NCBI GenBank assembly: GCA_020638855.1
Contig: JACKHT010000001.1
Location: 62,001 to 126,000 of the forward strand
Reading direction: 5' to 3'
Origin: Planctomycetota bacterium
GTDB lineage: Bacteria; Planctomycetota; UBA1135; GCA-002686595
DNA: 64,000 nt
Positions 35,018 through 44,212 of this stretch are shown piece by piece. The notes under the pieces were generated by a model that was not told the origin of the DNA, ran no database searches, and was given only the letters and a program-made list of their open reading frames with translations. The translations under genes and the position numbers were made by a program. The stretch's first letter is position 1, and the number at the start of each line of letters is the position of its first letter.

Positions 35018-38000
35018 CTAATTCCTGGTGTAGGTGAACAGCTCGCTCCGGCCATACCGCTCGGCATCGCGGGCGAGGTCCGACCAGAGGAACTCGGAAT
35101 CGTCGAGTCCGGGGGCCGCCCAGTAGGAGATCCTGCACAGGGTGGTTCCAGCGGGCAGGGGCGTTCCCCCATGGGAAGCGATGTCGGGAACCTGGACCTG
35201 CAAGTCGGTGGCGGCGTCGGCCGGATCCTGACGCCAAAGCGACCAGGACCGCCCATTCACGGCAGTCAGGCGAACTTGGTACACCCCCCCCATTCCCAGG
35301 CCATCTCGCAAGGGATCGCTGCAATGGATGGTGTAGGCGGCCCCCGCAACGCTCGATCCAGGAGTCGGATCCAAGAGCACCGGAACATCCGTGGCCACCA
35401 AGGACCCATCCAACTCCGATAGGTGGCGGCGCACCACGCTCATGTTTCCATCCTGGTCTTCAACCTCGACCCGAAGGAAATGATCGGTCTCAATGGTTCC
35501 GAACTCGACCAGAACCCCAAGAGCATCCCCCGAAGAATCCTGGACCCCATCCACGACCCCAGGGATCGCCGAACGGATGTCAAATTGGTTGGCACCCGCG
35601 TCGTAGGCAATGCCCATCCCGACCAGGACCGGTCGCCCCATTCCAGGAGAACGGGAATCCACCATCACGCGCGGAGCTTCCAAAAGGGTCCCCAATCCTG
35701 GAGCTGCTGCTATCGAAAGGACTTGCGCAGGAATCTCGATGGGCAAATCTTCGATCACGCCCGTGGTGAGCAGGGTATCGACGAACAAGACCGACGGGGT
35801 CGGAAGTCCTTCGGCCGTGAGCTGGCTTTGACCGGTTTCCCAACCAAAGGCTCGCAGGAAGCTCAGCGGGGAAAACGCCTGCTGTGGGAGCGTCCGATCT
35901 GCAGCCACGAAGGTCCCAAATCCTATGCGGTTGGTGCGCCCCAGCTCGGGGCCGAAGTTGCAGCGGTAGAGGCTAGCTGCGGTGTCCAAAGTGCAGGGAC
36001 CCGCACTGCGCCACAGCGAACCCGCCGAGGAAAGGCGGGTATCCGACACGAACACGTCGACGTTGACCAACGGGGCGACTGGAAACAAAGCCTGGACTTG
36101 GCCGGTCCACTGCGAGGCAGGCGGCACGATGGGATTGAGCAACACCTGCATGCGATCCCGGGGCGCGCCGCAGAAAGTGAAAAGGTCAAATCCGGGCATG
36201 TCGACCGTCACCAGCGTGATGCCGGCAGCGGCGGACGGGACCGTCGCGGTCCCGCTCGAATCGGTCAGAGCCGACCCCAGGAAGGTCACGCTGCCATCGT
36301 CTTGGTGGGTCAACACCCGAGCCCCGGCAATGGGTTCCAGGGACTCCGAGTGGTGCACCCACACCTGAAGGGTGCCTCCGGCCAAAGGAGTCCCCGTACT
36401 GGCCACACCGACCTGTTGGTATTGACCAGGAAACGGCATCGAAGGCGTGTTGAGTGCCTGATCAAAGGCCTGCACATCGAAGTTGATCAAGCCCGAACCC
36501 GGATCAATCAAACCGAGCGGGACCGGAGCGGCCACGAACAAGTTGAGCGCCCCTACCTGGGTCGGTGCGGGGGGATCGAGGGTCCCCACGTTGTTGCCCA
36601 GGCTCGTGCTCACCCGCGCCCCAGTCAGGGCTTCACTCGCCAAACCGAAGGCCACCAGATCGCGCTGATCACTGCGCAGGAAGCCACTCGGTTCGGGATT
36701 GAACCCCATCGAGTAGATACCCGGTGCAAGGGTGTCGAGACCGTAGTCCTGAACCCCTTCCACCAGGGGGTTGCCGTCGAGTCGGCGCAAACCCGTGTGC
36801 TGTGCGCCGCGCACGACTTCACAAGCGACCCGAATCGTTCCGTCTTTCAAGAGCGCTGCCCCGGCCCCGTCGAGCAGTTGCACGTCGGCGGGGAAGAGAT
36901 CCACCAATCCGATCCCCATGGCGATCGGAATCCGACGCAAGAACGCAATCTCCAGGTTGTTCTCCGGCGACTCCCCAAAGACATACAGGTACAGCTCGTC
37001 ACCCGGCTCCGACAGATCCTCGAGTTCGACCTGCAGCACCGGGATTGCCGGGTTGTTCAAGTCCCCCAATCCAATCGCGTCCTGGGCGCCAAAAGGCTTG
37101 AAACCCGCCACTGGAGCCCCCACTGCGGCCAGGGTGAAGTCCACGTTGAGCGTATCCAGGTTGTTGCCGCTGGGGTCGGCCAAGCGATTGCCACTCGGAG
37201 ACAGCACCAGCCGCCCAGAGGCCCCAGGACCCAAACTGACCCGGGCACCGAAGGCATCTTCGCTCGACCAAGTCCAAACGCTTTCCACCGCTGTGGCCCC
37301 ACTGAAGCCGCTGGTGGGCTGGGGGTTGGGCGTGGGGGCCGTGCCGCCGATGGCGATGGCCATCGAGGTGGAATCAAAGGTGCCCGGATCCATCTTCCGG
37401 TCGAAGACAACCGAGATTTCCGTGAGGTCGGAAACGCCCATGTCTCCCGCAGCCGGCTCGGTGAGAAGGACCCTAGGGTTGGGATTCTGGTTCGCATCCG
37501 TACCGAAGGAAACCAGTTGGTTGGGAGAGGTGGGCACCCATTCTTGCCCGGTGATGTCGGTCACCAGCGCCCCAGGCAGCATGCGCAGCTCAAACTCACG
37601 GCCATCGGGGAGCGGGTTGCGGGGCTGGAGCACGACGATGCGTCCATCCCCCACCAGTACGGGCGGTTCTTGGAGCGGAAACAGCTCACCAGAGAATCGA
37701 TCCCCCAATAGGAATGCCCCCGCCAGTGAAACCGGGTTCATGCTCTCGCTGAAGCGCAGAACCACCGGACTCGTGAGTTGGACCCCGTCGCCCGAGGGCA
37801 GAATCTGCTCAAGAGTCGGCGCGGTCCCCAGGATTTGCTGCCCGTCGGAAGGCCGGAAAGCCAAGGCGGTGCCCACCTCGGTTTCGCCCGAGCCATTGGT
37901 GTTGCAGCCCTGGGTAGAAAACACGCAAGCCGGGTTGTCACAGCCCGCCAGACCCAACAGGAACAAGCTGCCCATGAGTCCGAAGGCCGGCACGCCACCC

Positions 38001-38146
38001 CAACGCAGCGCCGCACCCAGGCCCGAGGCCAGGGCCAAGAAGGAAGAGGACGCTAGGCGAGAATCCCCACGCCGGACGGTGCCCTGGCTGGATGGGCTGG
38101 GGTTCCGTCGTTCGATGCCAGTACGGCGCAGTTGGGGGGCTCTCAT
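35018..38146 (-). CDS. Large surface lipoprotein with Ig-like (Big) domains
   Basis: About 1042 aa from ATG 38146; the frame extends to 38353 but with an unlikely N-terminus. A hydrophobic stretch ending LFLLGLAGC suggests a lipoprotein with an unusually long n-region (lipobox about residue 68). The next part resembles Big_5-type Ig-like repeats, seen twice (LTSPVVLRFSESMNP and LTEISVVFDRKMDP). A carboxypeptidase-regulatory-like segment follows later (LQVWVHHSESLEPIAGARV). It is probably a cell-surface structural or adhesion protein, divergent from the TPR operon. Confidence 0.75.
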   Translation of the reverse strand: MRAPQLRRTGIERRNPSPSSQGTVRRGDSRLASSSFLALASGLGAALRWGGVPAFGLMGSLFLLGLAGCDNPACVFSTQGCNTNGSGETEVGTALAFRPSDGQQILGTAPTLEQILPSGDGVQLTSPVVLRFSESMNPVSLAGAFLLGDRFSGELFPLQEPPVLVGDGRIVVLQPRNPLPDGREFELRMLPGALVTDITGQEWVPTSPNQLVSFGTDANQNPNPRVLLTEPAAGDMGVSDLTEISVVFDRKMDPGTFDSTSMAIAIGGTAPTPNPQPTSGFSGATAVESVWTWSSEDAFGARVSLGPGASGRLVLSPSGNRLADPSGNNLDTLNVDFTLAAVGAPVAGFKPFGAQDAIGLGDLNNPAIPVLQVELEDLSEPGDELYLYVFGESPENNLEIAFLRRIPIAMGIGLVDLFPADVQLLDGAGAALLKDGTIRVACEVVRGAQHTGLRRLDGNPLVEGVQDYGLDTLAPGIYSMGFNPEPSGFLRSDQRDLVAFGLASEALTGARVSTSLGNNVGTLDPPAPTQVGALNLFVAAPVPLGLIDPGSGLINFDVQAFDQALNTPSMPFPGQYQQVGVASTGTPLAGGTLQVWVHHSESLEPIAGARVLTHQDDGSVTFLGSALTDSSGTATVPSAAAGITLVTVDMPGFDLFTFCGAPRDRMQVLLNPIVPPASQWTGQVQALFPVAPLVNVDVFVSDTRLSSAGSLWRSAGPCTLDTAASLYRCNFGPELGRTNRIGFGTFVAADRTLPQQAFSPLSFLRAFGWETGQSQLTAEGLPTPSVLFVDTLLTTGVIEDLPIEIPAQVLSIAAAPGLGTLLEAPRVMVDSRSPGMGRPVLVGMGIAYDAGANQFDIRSAIPGVVDGVQDSSGDALGVLVEFGTIETDHFLRVEVEDQDGNMSVVRRHLSELDGSLVATDVPVLLDPTPGSSVAGAAYTIHCSDPLRDGLGMGGVYQVRLTAVNGRSWSLWRQDPADAATDLQVQVPDIASHGGTPLPAGTTLCRISYWAAPGLDDSEFLWSDLARDAERYGRSELFTYTRN

Positions 38147-38445
38147 GCTGGTTGCCAGACTACCTGGAGACAAGGCGGATCTCCATTTGGACGCCCCATC
38201 GCTGGCAAGCTTCCCACGCAACGCCATCAATCGGAAGGGGAAAACTTGCACACAAGGTGGAAGAATCGGGCCCGCAGCGAGCAGGAGCTCTCCCGCCGGG
38301 ACCAAGAGCATCCTTCTGGGGATCGCGGGCGAGGCCCCCGGGGATCCACACAAATCCTATGCCGAATTCCGTGACCTGGCCCGTGCGGGTCGCCTACCTA
38401 GCTGGGTTAGAATGCAGGCTTCCCCACGATCCGTATCCCTTCCCC
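38147..38445. other. Divergent intergenic region, 299 bases
   Basis: It separates the minus-strand Big-domain gene from the plus-strand TPR operon and must hold promoters for both. A TAGAAT -10-like box at 38408-38413 lies 33 bases before the ATG at 38446; no clear -35 box is seen. Nothing else recognised. Confidence 0.5.
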
Positions 38446-40398
38446 ATGCGCCAAACCCTTTTCCTCCTCGCATGGACCGCCTGTTTCGGTCTTACGCTCG
38501 CCTGCCACGGTCCCATTGGACCCCAAGATTCCAAGCAGCCCCGGGCAGCCGATGGCTCCCCAATGACCTCGGAGAATGCCTACCAGAGTACGGTGGATGG
38601 TGTCCGCAGCGCCTTGGCCAAGGGCGACTATGAGGGGGCCCGCTCGCTGGTGAACCGGCTGGAGTTTGGGGAACGGACCCAGGCGGCCCGCACAGCCCTG
38701 GAAGGGGGGCAGCCGCGCGAAGCGTTGCCGCCACTGGATCGTGCCCTGACCCTCATGCCGGAGGATCGGGAGACCCTGTACTTGCGGGGCAAGGCAGCCT
38801 TTGCTGCGGCGGAAACCGACAGCCAACCTGGATTCTTCTACGCAGACGCGTGCAACTTTTTGCGCCGCAGCTACGAGCAAGGCATCCGCGACAAGGGCCA
38901 ACCCGGTCCCGAAGAATACCAAGCCCTGATCGAAGCTAGCCAGGCCGCCTATCGCATCCCCGACCCGGCCCAAGCGCTGCAATTGGCGCGGGTGGCGGGA
39001 CGCGTGCAAGACAAGTTGCATAGCGACGGCATCGCCCTACCGAAACTGCCGGACCCCCTCGAGAAGGTCTGGGCGGAAGCGGCTTTCGCACGCTACATCG
39101 AACTCAAGCGCGGCGGCGAGCCGTCCGACGAAATGCTGCGCGAAACCGAGGACTTGCTGCAACGCTACAGCGCTCGCCGGCCCTTGGATCCTTGGAGTTT
39201 TCGCAAGCTAGCCAACCTGTACCTGTGGGAGCAACGCCCCGAAGACGCCCGCGCGCAATTGGAACAGGCCTTGGATCTGGCCCCCGAGGACGAAGGGGTG
39301 TACGAAGAACTCTTCAGCTTGAATTGGCGCAACTTTGGTTGGCAGGAAACGGTCACCAAAATGGAGGAACTACGCGCTGCAGGCCCGGCGAGTCCCTATG
39401 CCCAATGGTACGTGGGCATGGCGGACTTCTACCTGGCCCTGGAACGCTTCGAAGCAACTCCCTCGGATCTATCGACCGAACTCTGGGAGGACGCGGAAAA
39501 GGCGTTCCAAAAGAGTCGCGAGCTGCGCCCGGATTTCCTGGCCAGCGCCCAACAGTACGAGGCCAGTTGTCGCAGCGCCGTGGGCTGGTGCCACTACCAC
39601 AAAGGCGAGTTGGATGCGGCCGAGCGCTCGTTCCGTTCGATGGAATCGGTTTACGAGGGCGGTATGCGTGCTTGTCCCGAGCCGCGCATGCCTTCCGGGG
39701 TCGTGGGTCTGGCATTCCTCGCGCAGAAGTACCATTCCGGGGGCCAACAAGACGTGGAAGCCCTCGAGCAAGCGGCCGCCATTGGCGATTTCCTGTTTGC
39801 CTACGATCCGAAAGACGCCAGCTTGGCGAACAACGCCGGCTTCCTGAATCGCGATGCTGCGGTGATGCATGAGATGCTCTCGCAAGAGATGAAACGTCGC
39901 GGAGAAGCCGCCGAGGGTGCCGCAGAGCGCGCCAACCTATTGCGCCGTTCGGCCCAAGAGCGCGCCCGGGCCCAGGTCTTGATGGAGCGTAGTTACGCCG
40001 CTTACCAAGTAGCGGCAGAGTTGGCTCCAGACGACGTGCGCATCCAAAACGATGCGGGACTGGTGATGACGTATTACCTGCGGACGGACATGGATCAAGC
40101 CGAGCGCTACCTGCGACGCGCGATCGAAATCGCTGAGCGGGACGAGGTTTGGAACGAGCCCGATTCGGATGCCCATGAAGCCTGGGGTGACGCCTACCAA
40201 AACTTGGCGGTGCTCTACCTGACCTACAAGAACGATCCGGCCAGGGCCAAGACGTTCATGACCAAAGCCTTGGAAATCGGGCCCGAGTCGCGCGAGTCCC
40301 AACGGCCCATGCTGGAAGTCCTCGACCGCCTGATCGCTGGTGAAAGCGTCGGCCTGGGGACCTTCGGCCAAATGATTTGGCAATCCCCTGAAAAATAG
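38446..40398 (+). CDS. TPR lipoprotein
   Basis: 650 aa from ATG 38446, which opens a lipoprotein signal ending GLTLAC; the open frame upstream is an artefact. The rest is alpha-helical with many tetratricopeptide-like units, such as LYLWEQRPEDARAQLEQALDL and AERYLRRAIEIAE. No enzymatic motif. It probably serves as a protein-interaction scaffold on the periplasmic side of a membrane. The next gene encodes a similar TPR protein. Confidence 0.8.
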   Translation: MRQTLFLLAWTACFGLTLACHGPIGPQDSKQPRAADGSPMTSENAYQSTVDGVRSALAKGDYEGARSLVNRLEFGERTQAARTALEGGQPREALPPLDRALTLMPEDRETLYLRGKAAFAAAETDSQPGFFYADACNFLRRSYEQGIRDKGQPGPEEYQALIEASQAAYRIPDPAQALQLARVAGRVQDKLHSDGIALPKLPDPLEKVWAEAAFARYIELKRGGEPSDEMLRETEDLLQRYSARRPLDPWSFRKLANLYLWEQRPEDARAQLEQALDLAPEDEGVYEELFSLNWRNFGWQETVTKMEELRAAGPASPYAQWYVGMADFYLALERFEATPSDLSTELWEDAEKAFQKSRELRPDFLASAQQYEASCRSAVGWCHYHKGELDAAERSFRSMESVYEGGMRACPEPRMPSGVVGLAFLAQKYHSGGQQDVEALEQAAAIGDFLFAYDPKDASLANNAGFLNRDAAVMHEMLSQEMKRRGEAAEGAAERANLLRRSAQERARAQVLMERSYAAYQVAAELAPDDVRIQNDAGLVMTYYLRTDMDQAERYLRRAIEIAERDEVWNEPDSDAHEAWGDAYQNLAVLYLTYKNDPARAKTFMTKALEIGPESRESQRPMLEVLDRLIAGESVGLGTFGQMIWQSPEK

Positions 40399-40460
40399 CC
40401 CTCCAAAACTGGCTGGGCCATCGCCTAAAGAATCACGGGTCCATCCCCCTACCCCCTACC

Positions 40461-42236
40461 ATGATGTATCGACTCCTTTTGGTTTGCCTGCTCGCGCCGG
40501 CCTTCGCGGCTTCAAGCTGGAGCACCCCCTCCGTCGTGGCCACCTCCCGGGACCTCGCCCCCGAAGTGCAGAAATCGATCGCCGAAGGGCGCGCACTGCT
40601 CAAGGCTGGAAAGGCCCAAGAAGCCTTGGCCCTGTTCGAGAAGGCAGATACCGCGAGCCAGAACGACCCCGATGCACACATCTGGGTGCTGCGCGCTTGG
40701 ATCGAGTTGGGGCGCTTGAACGACGCGCTCAATGAGGCCGATCGGATGACCAAGGCCAAGATCGACACTGCGGGCTTGGACTACATCTATGGCATTGGTT
40801 CGTTCCAAAGGGCCCGCAACGTGATGCAAGCCGGAGGCAACCCAGGACTCGCGTTTGGTGATGCGGTCACGTACCTGCAGTCGGCCCTGGACCGCGACCC
40901 GCTGACCTATGCCGATGCTTGGATCGTATTGGCCCATGCGTCCTGGTACTTGCCCGAGCTGGATCGAGCCCTCGCGGCCATCGACAAAGCGGTGGAGTAC
41001 GACCCCCAGTCCGCCATGGTTCGCTCGATCGAGGGCGAGGTTCATTTCTCGGCCTACAAGGACGCTGTGATGAACGCCAAGGAAGGCGAGGAGGTCCCCA
41101 AGGATCATGCGCAAACCGCTCTGGCCGCTTTCGCACGCGCTGCGGAATTGACACCCAAGGACCCAGCCCATGGGGCCGACCAGTTCGCCATTTGGCGCCA
41201 ATTGGGCTACGTCCACGCTTGGCTGAAGGATATGCCCAAGGCAAGCGAGTCGTTTGCCGAAGCGATCGCTTGGGCTCCTGAGCCCGGCGATTACTTCCCG
41301 ATGTGGCAGAGCTTAGCGCCTGAAGGGGATTTGACCCTGTACAACACCACCCTGGAGCGCGGCTTGGAAGGCTACCGCAAACGCTTCGGCAAAGAGGGAA
41401 GCGGTGCCGCTACCATTCTCTGGTGGCTTGGCTACGGGCAAATGACCGCCAAGAAGTACGAGCAAGCCGAAGCCTCGTTCCACGAAGCCGTAGAACGCAA
41501 CAAGGGCTACGCGAATTCCTGGTTCTACATCGGGCTCACGCGCTACTACCGTCAGGATTACGCGGGTGCTTGCGAAAGCTGGCTGACCTACTGGGACCTA
41601 GACCCCCAAGGTTTGGTCAACACGATCTTGGCCGATGAAACCAACATGCTGCCGATCGTGGAGTTCGCGGTGGCGAAAGTTACGGAAGCTGGCTACGGCG
41701 GAAGGGGCTCGCTGGAGTCGCTGCGGACCGCAGAGCGCATGAACCAAGTCTTGGCGGCGACCAAGCCCTCCAACGCAACCTACGCCAACAACCTGGGCTT
41801 GCTGCGCCGGGACATCGGCGAAATCGCTTGGAATCAGAACCCCGAGGAATCCGAGGCGCGGGCGACCATGGCTATGTTCGAATCTTCCCTGAAGGCGTAT
41901 GAACAAGCCTTAGCCCTCGCCCCCGACGATCCCGGATTCCTCAACGATGCGGCGGTGGTGCTGCAGTACTACCTGGGCCGTGACTTGGACAAGGCGCGCG
42001 AGTACTACCAGCGCGCCCAGACCCAAGCGGGCGAATGGATTGCACGCGAGAGTTGGAAGTCCCTACCGGAAAACCAGCAGGCGAATGAGGAGTCCCGCAT
42101 CCGCACGGCACTCAAGGATTCCGGCGACAACCTAGCCAAACTCGAGAAGGGCGAAGTAGGCAACCGGGGCCCGCTCGGCAAGGAAAAGCGTAAGGGCAAG
42201 GGCAAGAAGCAGGTCGACGCCAACGCGCCGAAGTGA
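40461..42236 (+). CDS. Exported TPR protein
   Basis: 591 aa with a signal peptide (YRLLLVCLLAPAFAASS). Repeated TPR-like helices occur (GRALLKAGKAQEALALFEKA, KKYEQAEASFHEAVERNK, SLKAYEQALALAPDD). The C-terminus is a lysine/glycine-rich basic tail (EKRKGKGKKQ). It shares layout and phrases (a late NNLGLLRRD / NNAGFLNRD segment) with the preceding TPR lipoprotein, suggesting an old duplication. 62 bases separate the two. Confidence 0.8.
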   Translation: MMYRLLLVCLLAPAFAASSWSTPSVVATSRDLAPEVQKSIAEGRALLKAGKAQEALALFEKADTASQNDPDAHIWVLRAWIELGRLNDALNEADRMTKAKIDTAGLDYIYGIGSFQRARNVMQAGGNPGLAFGDAVTYLQSALDRDPLTYADAWIVLAHASWYLPELDRALAAIDKAVEYDPQSAMVRSIEGEVHFSAYKDAVMNAKEGEEVPKDHAQTALAAFARAAELTPKDPAHGADQFAIWRQLGYVHAWLKDMPKASESFAEAIAWAPEPGDYFPMWQSLAPEGDLTLYNTTLERGLEGYRKRFGKEGSGAATILWWLGYGQMTAKKYEQAEASFHEAVERNKGYANSWFYIGLTRYYRQDYAGACESWLTYWDLDPQGLVNTILADETNMLPIVEFAVAKVTEAGYGGRGSLESLRTAERMNQVLAATKPSNATYANNLGLLRRDIGEIAWNQNPEESEARATMAMFESSLKAYEQALALAPDDPGFLNDAAVVLQYYLGRDLDKAREYYQRAQTQAGEWIARESWKSLPENQQANEESRIRTALKDSGDNLAKLEKGEVGNRGPLGKEKRKGKGKKQVDANAPK

Positions 42237-42252
42237 GCGCAGCTTCGTAGTC

Positions 42253-43317
42253 GTGCAGCTTCCGCTTCGATACCAAAGCGAGCCGGGTTCCGAGCCGGTC
42301 CTGTCAGTGGACGGTGCATTCGGTGCGCCGGGACGGACCTTGAGCCATTGGCCCGGGAACCATACCCCAAGCGAACTCAAACACGCGCTGTCGACGGGCA
42401 TCGCCTGCAACTTTGTGCGGCTGTCTGCGGACGACCAAGCGCACTTCCTCAAGGGGCTGTGCGCAGTGGTCAACAACCACTTCGATACCGATGGGTTGAT
42501 GGCGCTGTTTGCGCTCTACCACCCCGATCTAGCGCTGGTCCACTCAGAGCGTCTGATCGAATGGGCTAGCGCAGGCGACTTCTTTTGGGTGCCCAGCCAA
42601 GAAGCCTTTGCGGTCGACCAGCTGGTCCAACTCTACGTGGACCCACTGCAGTCCCCGCTTCCCGAGGTGCGCGCCGCGAGTTCCACCGAGGAACGTTACC
42701 GCCTCACGACCTTGGGGCTTTTCGCGCGCATCCCTGGCTGGCTGGAGCATGGTTTGGGCGCAGAAACCGAACGAGTTGCGCGAGCCGTGGAACGCTTGCA
42801 GTCCGACCAAGCCCAGCTGAACGCTACCCACGGGGTGCCTTTGGTGCACTTGGATTTGATGGTTTGGACCCTTCCGCTGGGCCATGCTCCCTTGCCGGGA
42901 CGCCATGCGCTGTTCCAGGCAGCCCAATCGGACCGCGTCCTGGTGCTCGCCCCCACAGCCCAGGGAACCCGGGTTCGCTTCCTGATCAGCACCCTTTCCT
43001 GGTTCGATCTTCCCGAACGCAAGGCACTGCCGCGCCCCGACCTCGCCAGGCTGGTCGACCGGCTGAATTCACTCGAAGGACTGAAAGAAACTGCAGAGCA
43101 CGCTTGGCGCGCCCAGTCCACCCAAACCGCGAGTCCCGAGCTCTGGTTTGGTGCCTCCGCGCTGCCGATGTTTGCCACCCATGCGGACGAAGAGTTGGGC
43201 TCCTCGCGATTGGATCTGGCGCAGATCAAAGCCGAAATCCTCGAGGCCCTGCGTTCGGCCTGGGTCTTCGAGAACGAAGAAGACACCGGCGACCTCGAGG
43301 ACATCTTCGCCGTATGA
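42253..43317 (+). CDS. Conserved-looking protein of unknown function
   Basis: 354 aa, cytosolic in appearance (no signal peptide). GTG start 16 bases after the TPR stop. It contains LSHWPGNHTP near the N-terminus, VNNHFDTDGLMALFALYHP near residue 75 and VPLVHLDLMVWTLPLGHAPLPGRHA in the middle. His/Asp spacing in NHFDTDG hints at a metal site, like the DHxD motifs of DHH phosphoesterases, but the fold is not established. It may belong to a DUF family found in cyanobacteria and planctomycetes (DUF6687-like; unverified). Its stop overlaps the next start (ATGA), implying coupled expression. Confidence 0.7.
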   Translation: MQLPLRYQSEPGSEPVLSVDGAFGAPGRTLSHWPGNHTPSELKHALSTGIACNFVRLSADDQAHFLKGLCAVVNNHFDTDGLMALFALYHPDLALVHSERLIEWASAGDFFWVPSQEAFAVDQLVQLYVDPLQSPLPEVRAASSTEERYRLTTLGLFARIPGWLEHGLGAETERVARAVERLQSDQAQLNATHGVPLVHLDLMVWTLPLGHAPLPGRHALFQAAQSDRVLVLAPTAQGTRVRFLISTLSWFDLPERKALPRPDLARLVDRLNSLEGLKETAEHAWRAQSTQTASPELWFGASALPMFATHADEELGSSRLDLAQIKAEILEALRSAWVFENEEDTGDLEDIFAV

Positions 43318-44195
43318 AGACACCCACATTGGTCCACGCGGGGACGCGCCAAGAACCTTGGGTCGTGGTCCGCTCGGGCTTTTGGGGGTTCCAATCGTTT
43401 GGCTTCTTCGACGGCGAGGAGGCGCTGGTGGTGGACCCAGGAATCTTCGCCGAGGACATGGCACTGCTCGAGACCGCGGTGTGTACGCGGGCCACGACCG
43501 GCGGGCCGCGCCGAGTTCGGCACGTGGTGGTCACCCATGCGCACCATGACCACCTGCGGGGATGGAATTCGTATCCCGGGGCCGAGGTTAGCTTGCCTCG
43601 CACCGCTGCGGAGAAATCCCCGGCAGCCCGCGAGCGCATCTTGGCCGCCAAAGCGGCGATCGACACCCGGCTGGAGATCGATGACCCCGAGTTTGCCTAT
43701 CCGGTCGCCGACCGCGTGTTCGAATCCGAATGTGCGCTAACGGTTGGGCACCAAGAAGTGGTGCTGATTCCCTTGCCCGGGCACTCCAACTGCTGCTCCG
43801 TGGTGTGGTTCCCATCGATCTCGACGCTGTACTCCGCCGATTACCTCGTGACCCCGGGCTTGCCCTACTGTCGCTGGGAGATTGGGGCGTTTCGGCAGGC
43901 GCTGGATTGGCTCGGCGCGTTCTGCCGCAGGGAACGCGTGCAGCGGGTTTGGCCATCGCATTATGTGGGCCACACCTCGCCGCTTGCGATCCAAACCGCG
44001 ATCGCCAAGGATCGCACCTATTTGGAAGTCCTCGAACAGGCTTGCCAGACGGGTTTGCGGCGGGAGCTCAAGGACGCAGCAGTTGTCGAAGCCGCGGAGC
44101 GTGCGGTGTTGGCCTTGGGCGGGCACCACGATCGGGCAGGTCGCTTGCAGCACCATGACAACGCCAAGCGCATGTTGGCTTGTCTCAAGCCCTAG
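43314..44195 (+). CDS. Metallo-beta-lactamase-fold hydrolase
   Basis: 293 aa from ATG 43314, which overlaps the previous stop; a longer open frame upstream is a shadow of the previous gene. Zinc motifs: VTHAHHDH, a later PLPGHSN and YSADYLV. The fold covers glyoxalase II, lactonases and others; substrate unknown. It closes the TPR-TPR-unknown-MBL operon and faces the convergent HD-GYP gene. Confidence 0.85.
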   Translation: MKTPTLVHAGTRQEPWVVVRSGFWGFQSFGFFDGEEALVVDPGIFAEDMALLETAVCTRATTGGPRRVRHVVVTHAHHDHLRGWNSYPGAEVSLPRTAAEKSPAARERILAAKAAIDTRLEIDDPEFAYPVADRVFESECALTVGHQEVVLIPLPGHSNCCSVVWFPSISTLYSADYLVTPGLPYCRWEIGAFRQALDWLGAFCRRERVQRVWPSHYVGHTSPLAIQTAIAKDRTYLEVLEQACQTGLRRELKDAAVVEAAERAVLALGGHHDRAGRLQHHDNAKRMLACLKP

Positions 44196-44212
44196 CTAGC
44201 CTGCCCAGGCGC

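Noticed and set aside
35423..37711. 762-codon plus-strand open frame
   Set aside because: Antisense to the Big-domain lipoprotein gene; the product is Arg/His/Gly-rich with no signal or domain.
42585..43313. N-terminal extension of the MBL-fold hydrolase
   Set aside because: This part is the shadow of the preceding gene; the family-like sequence starts at the ATG at 43314.
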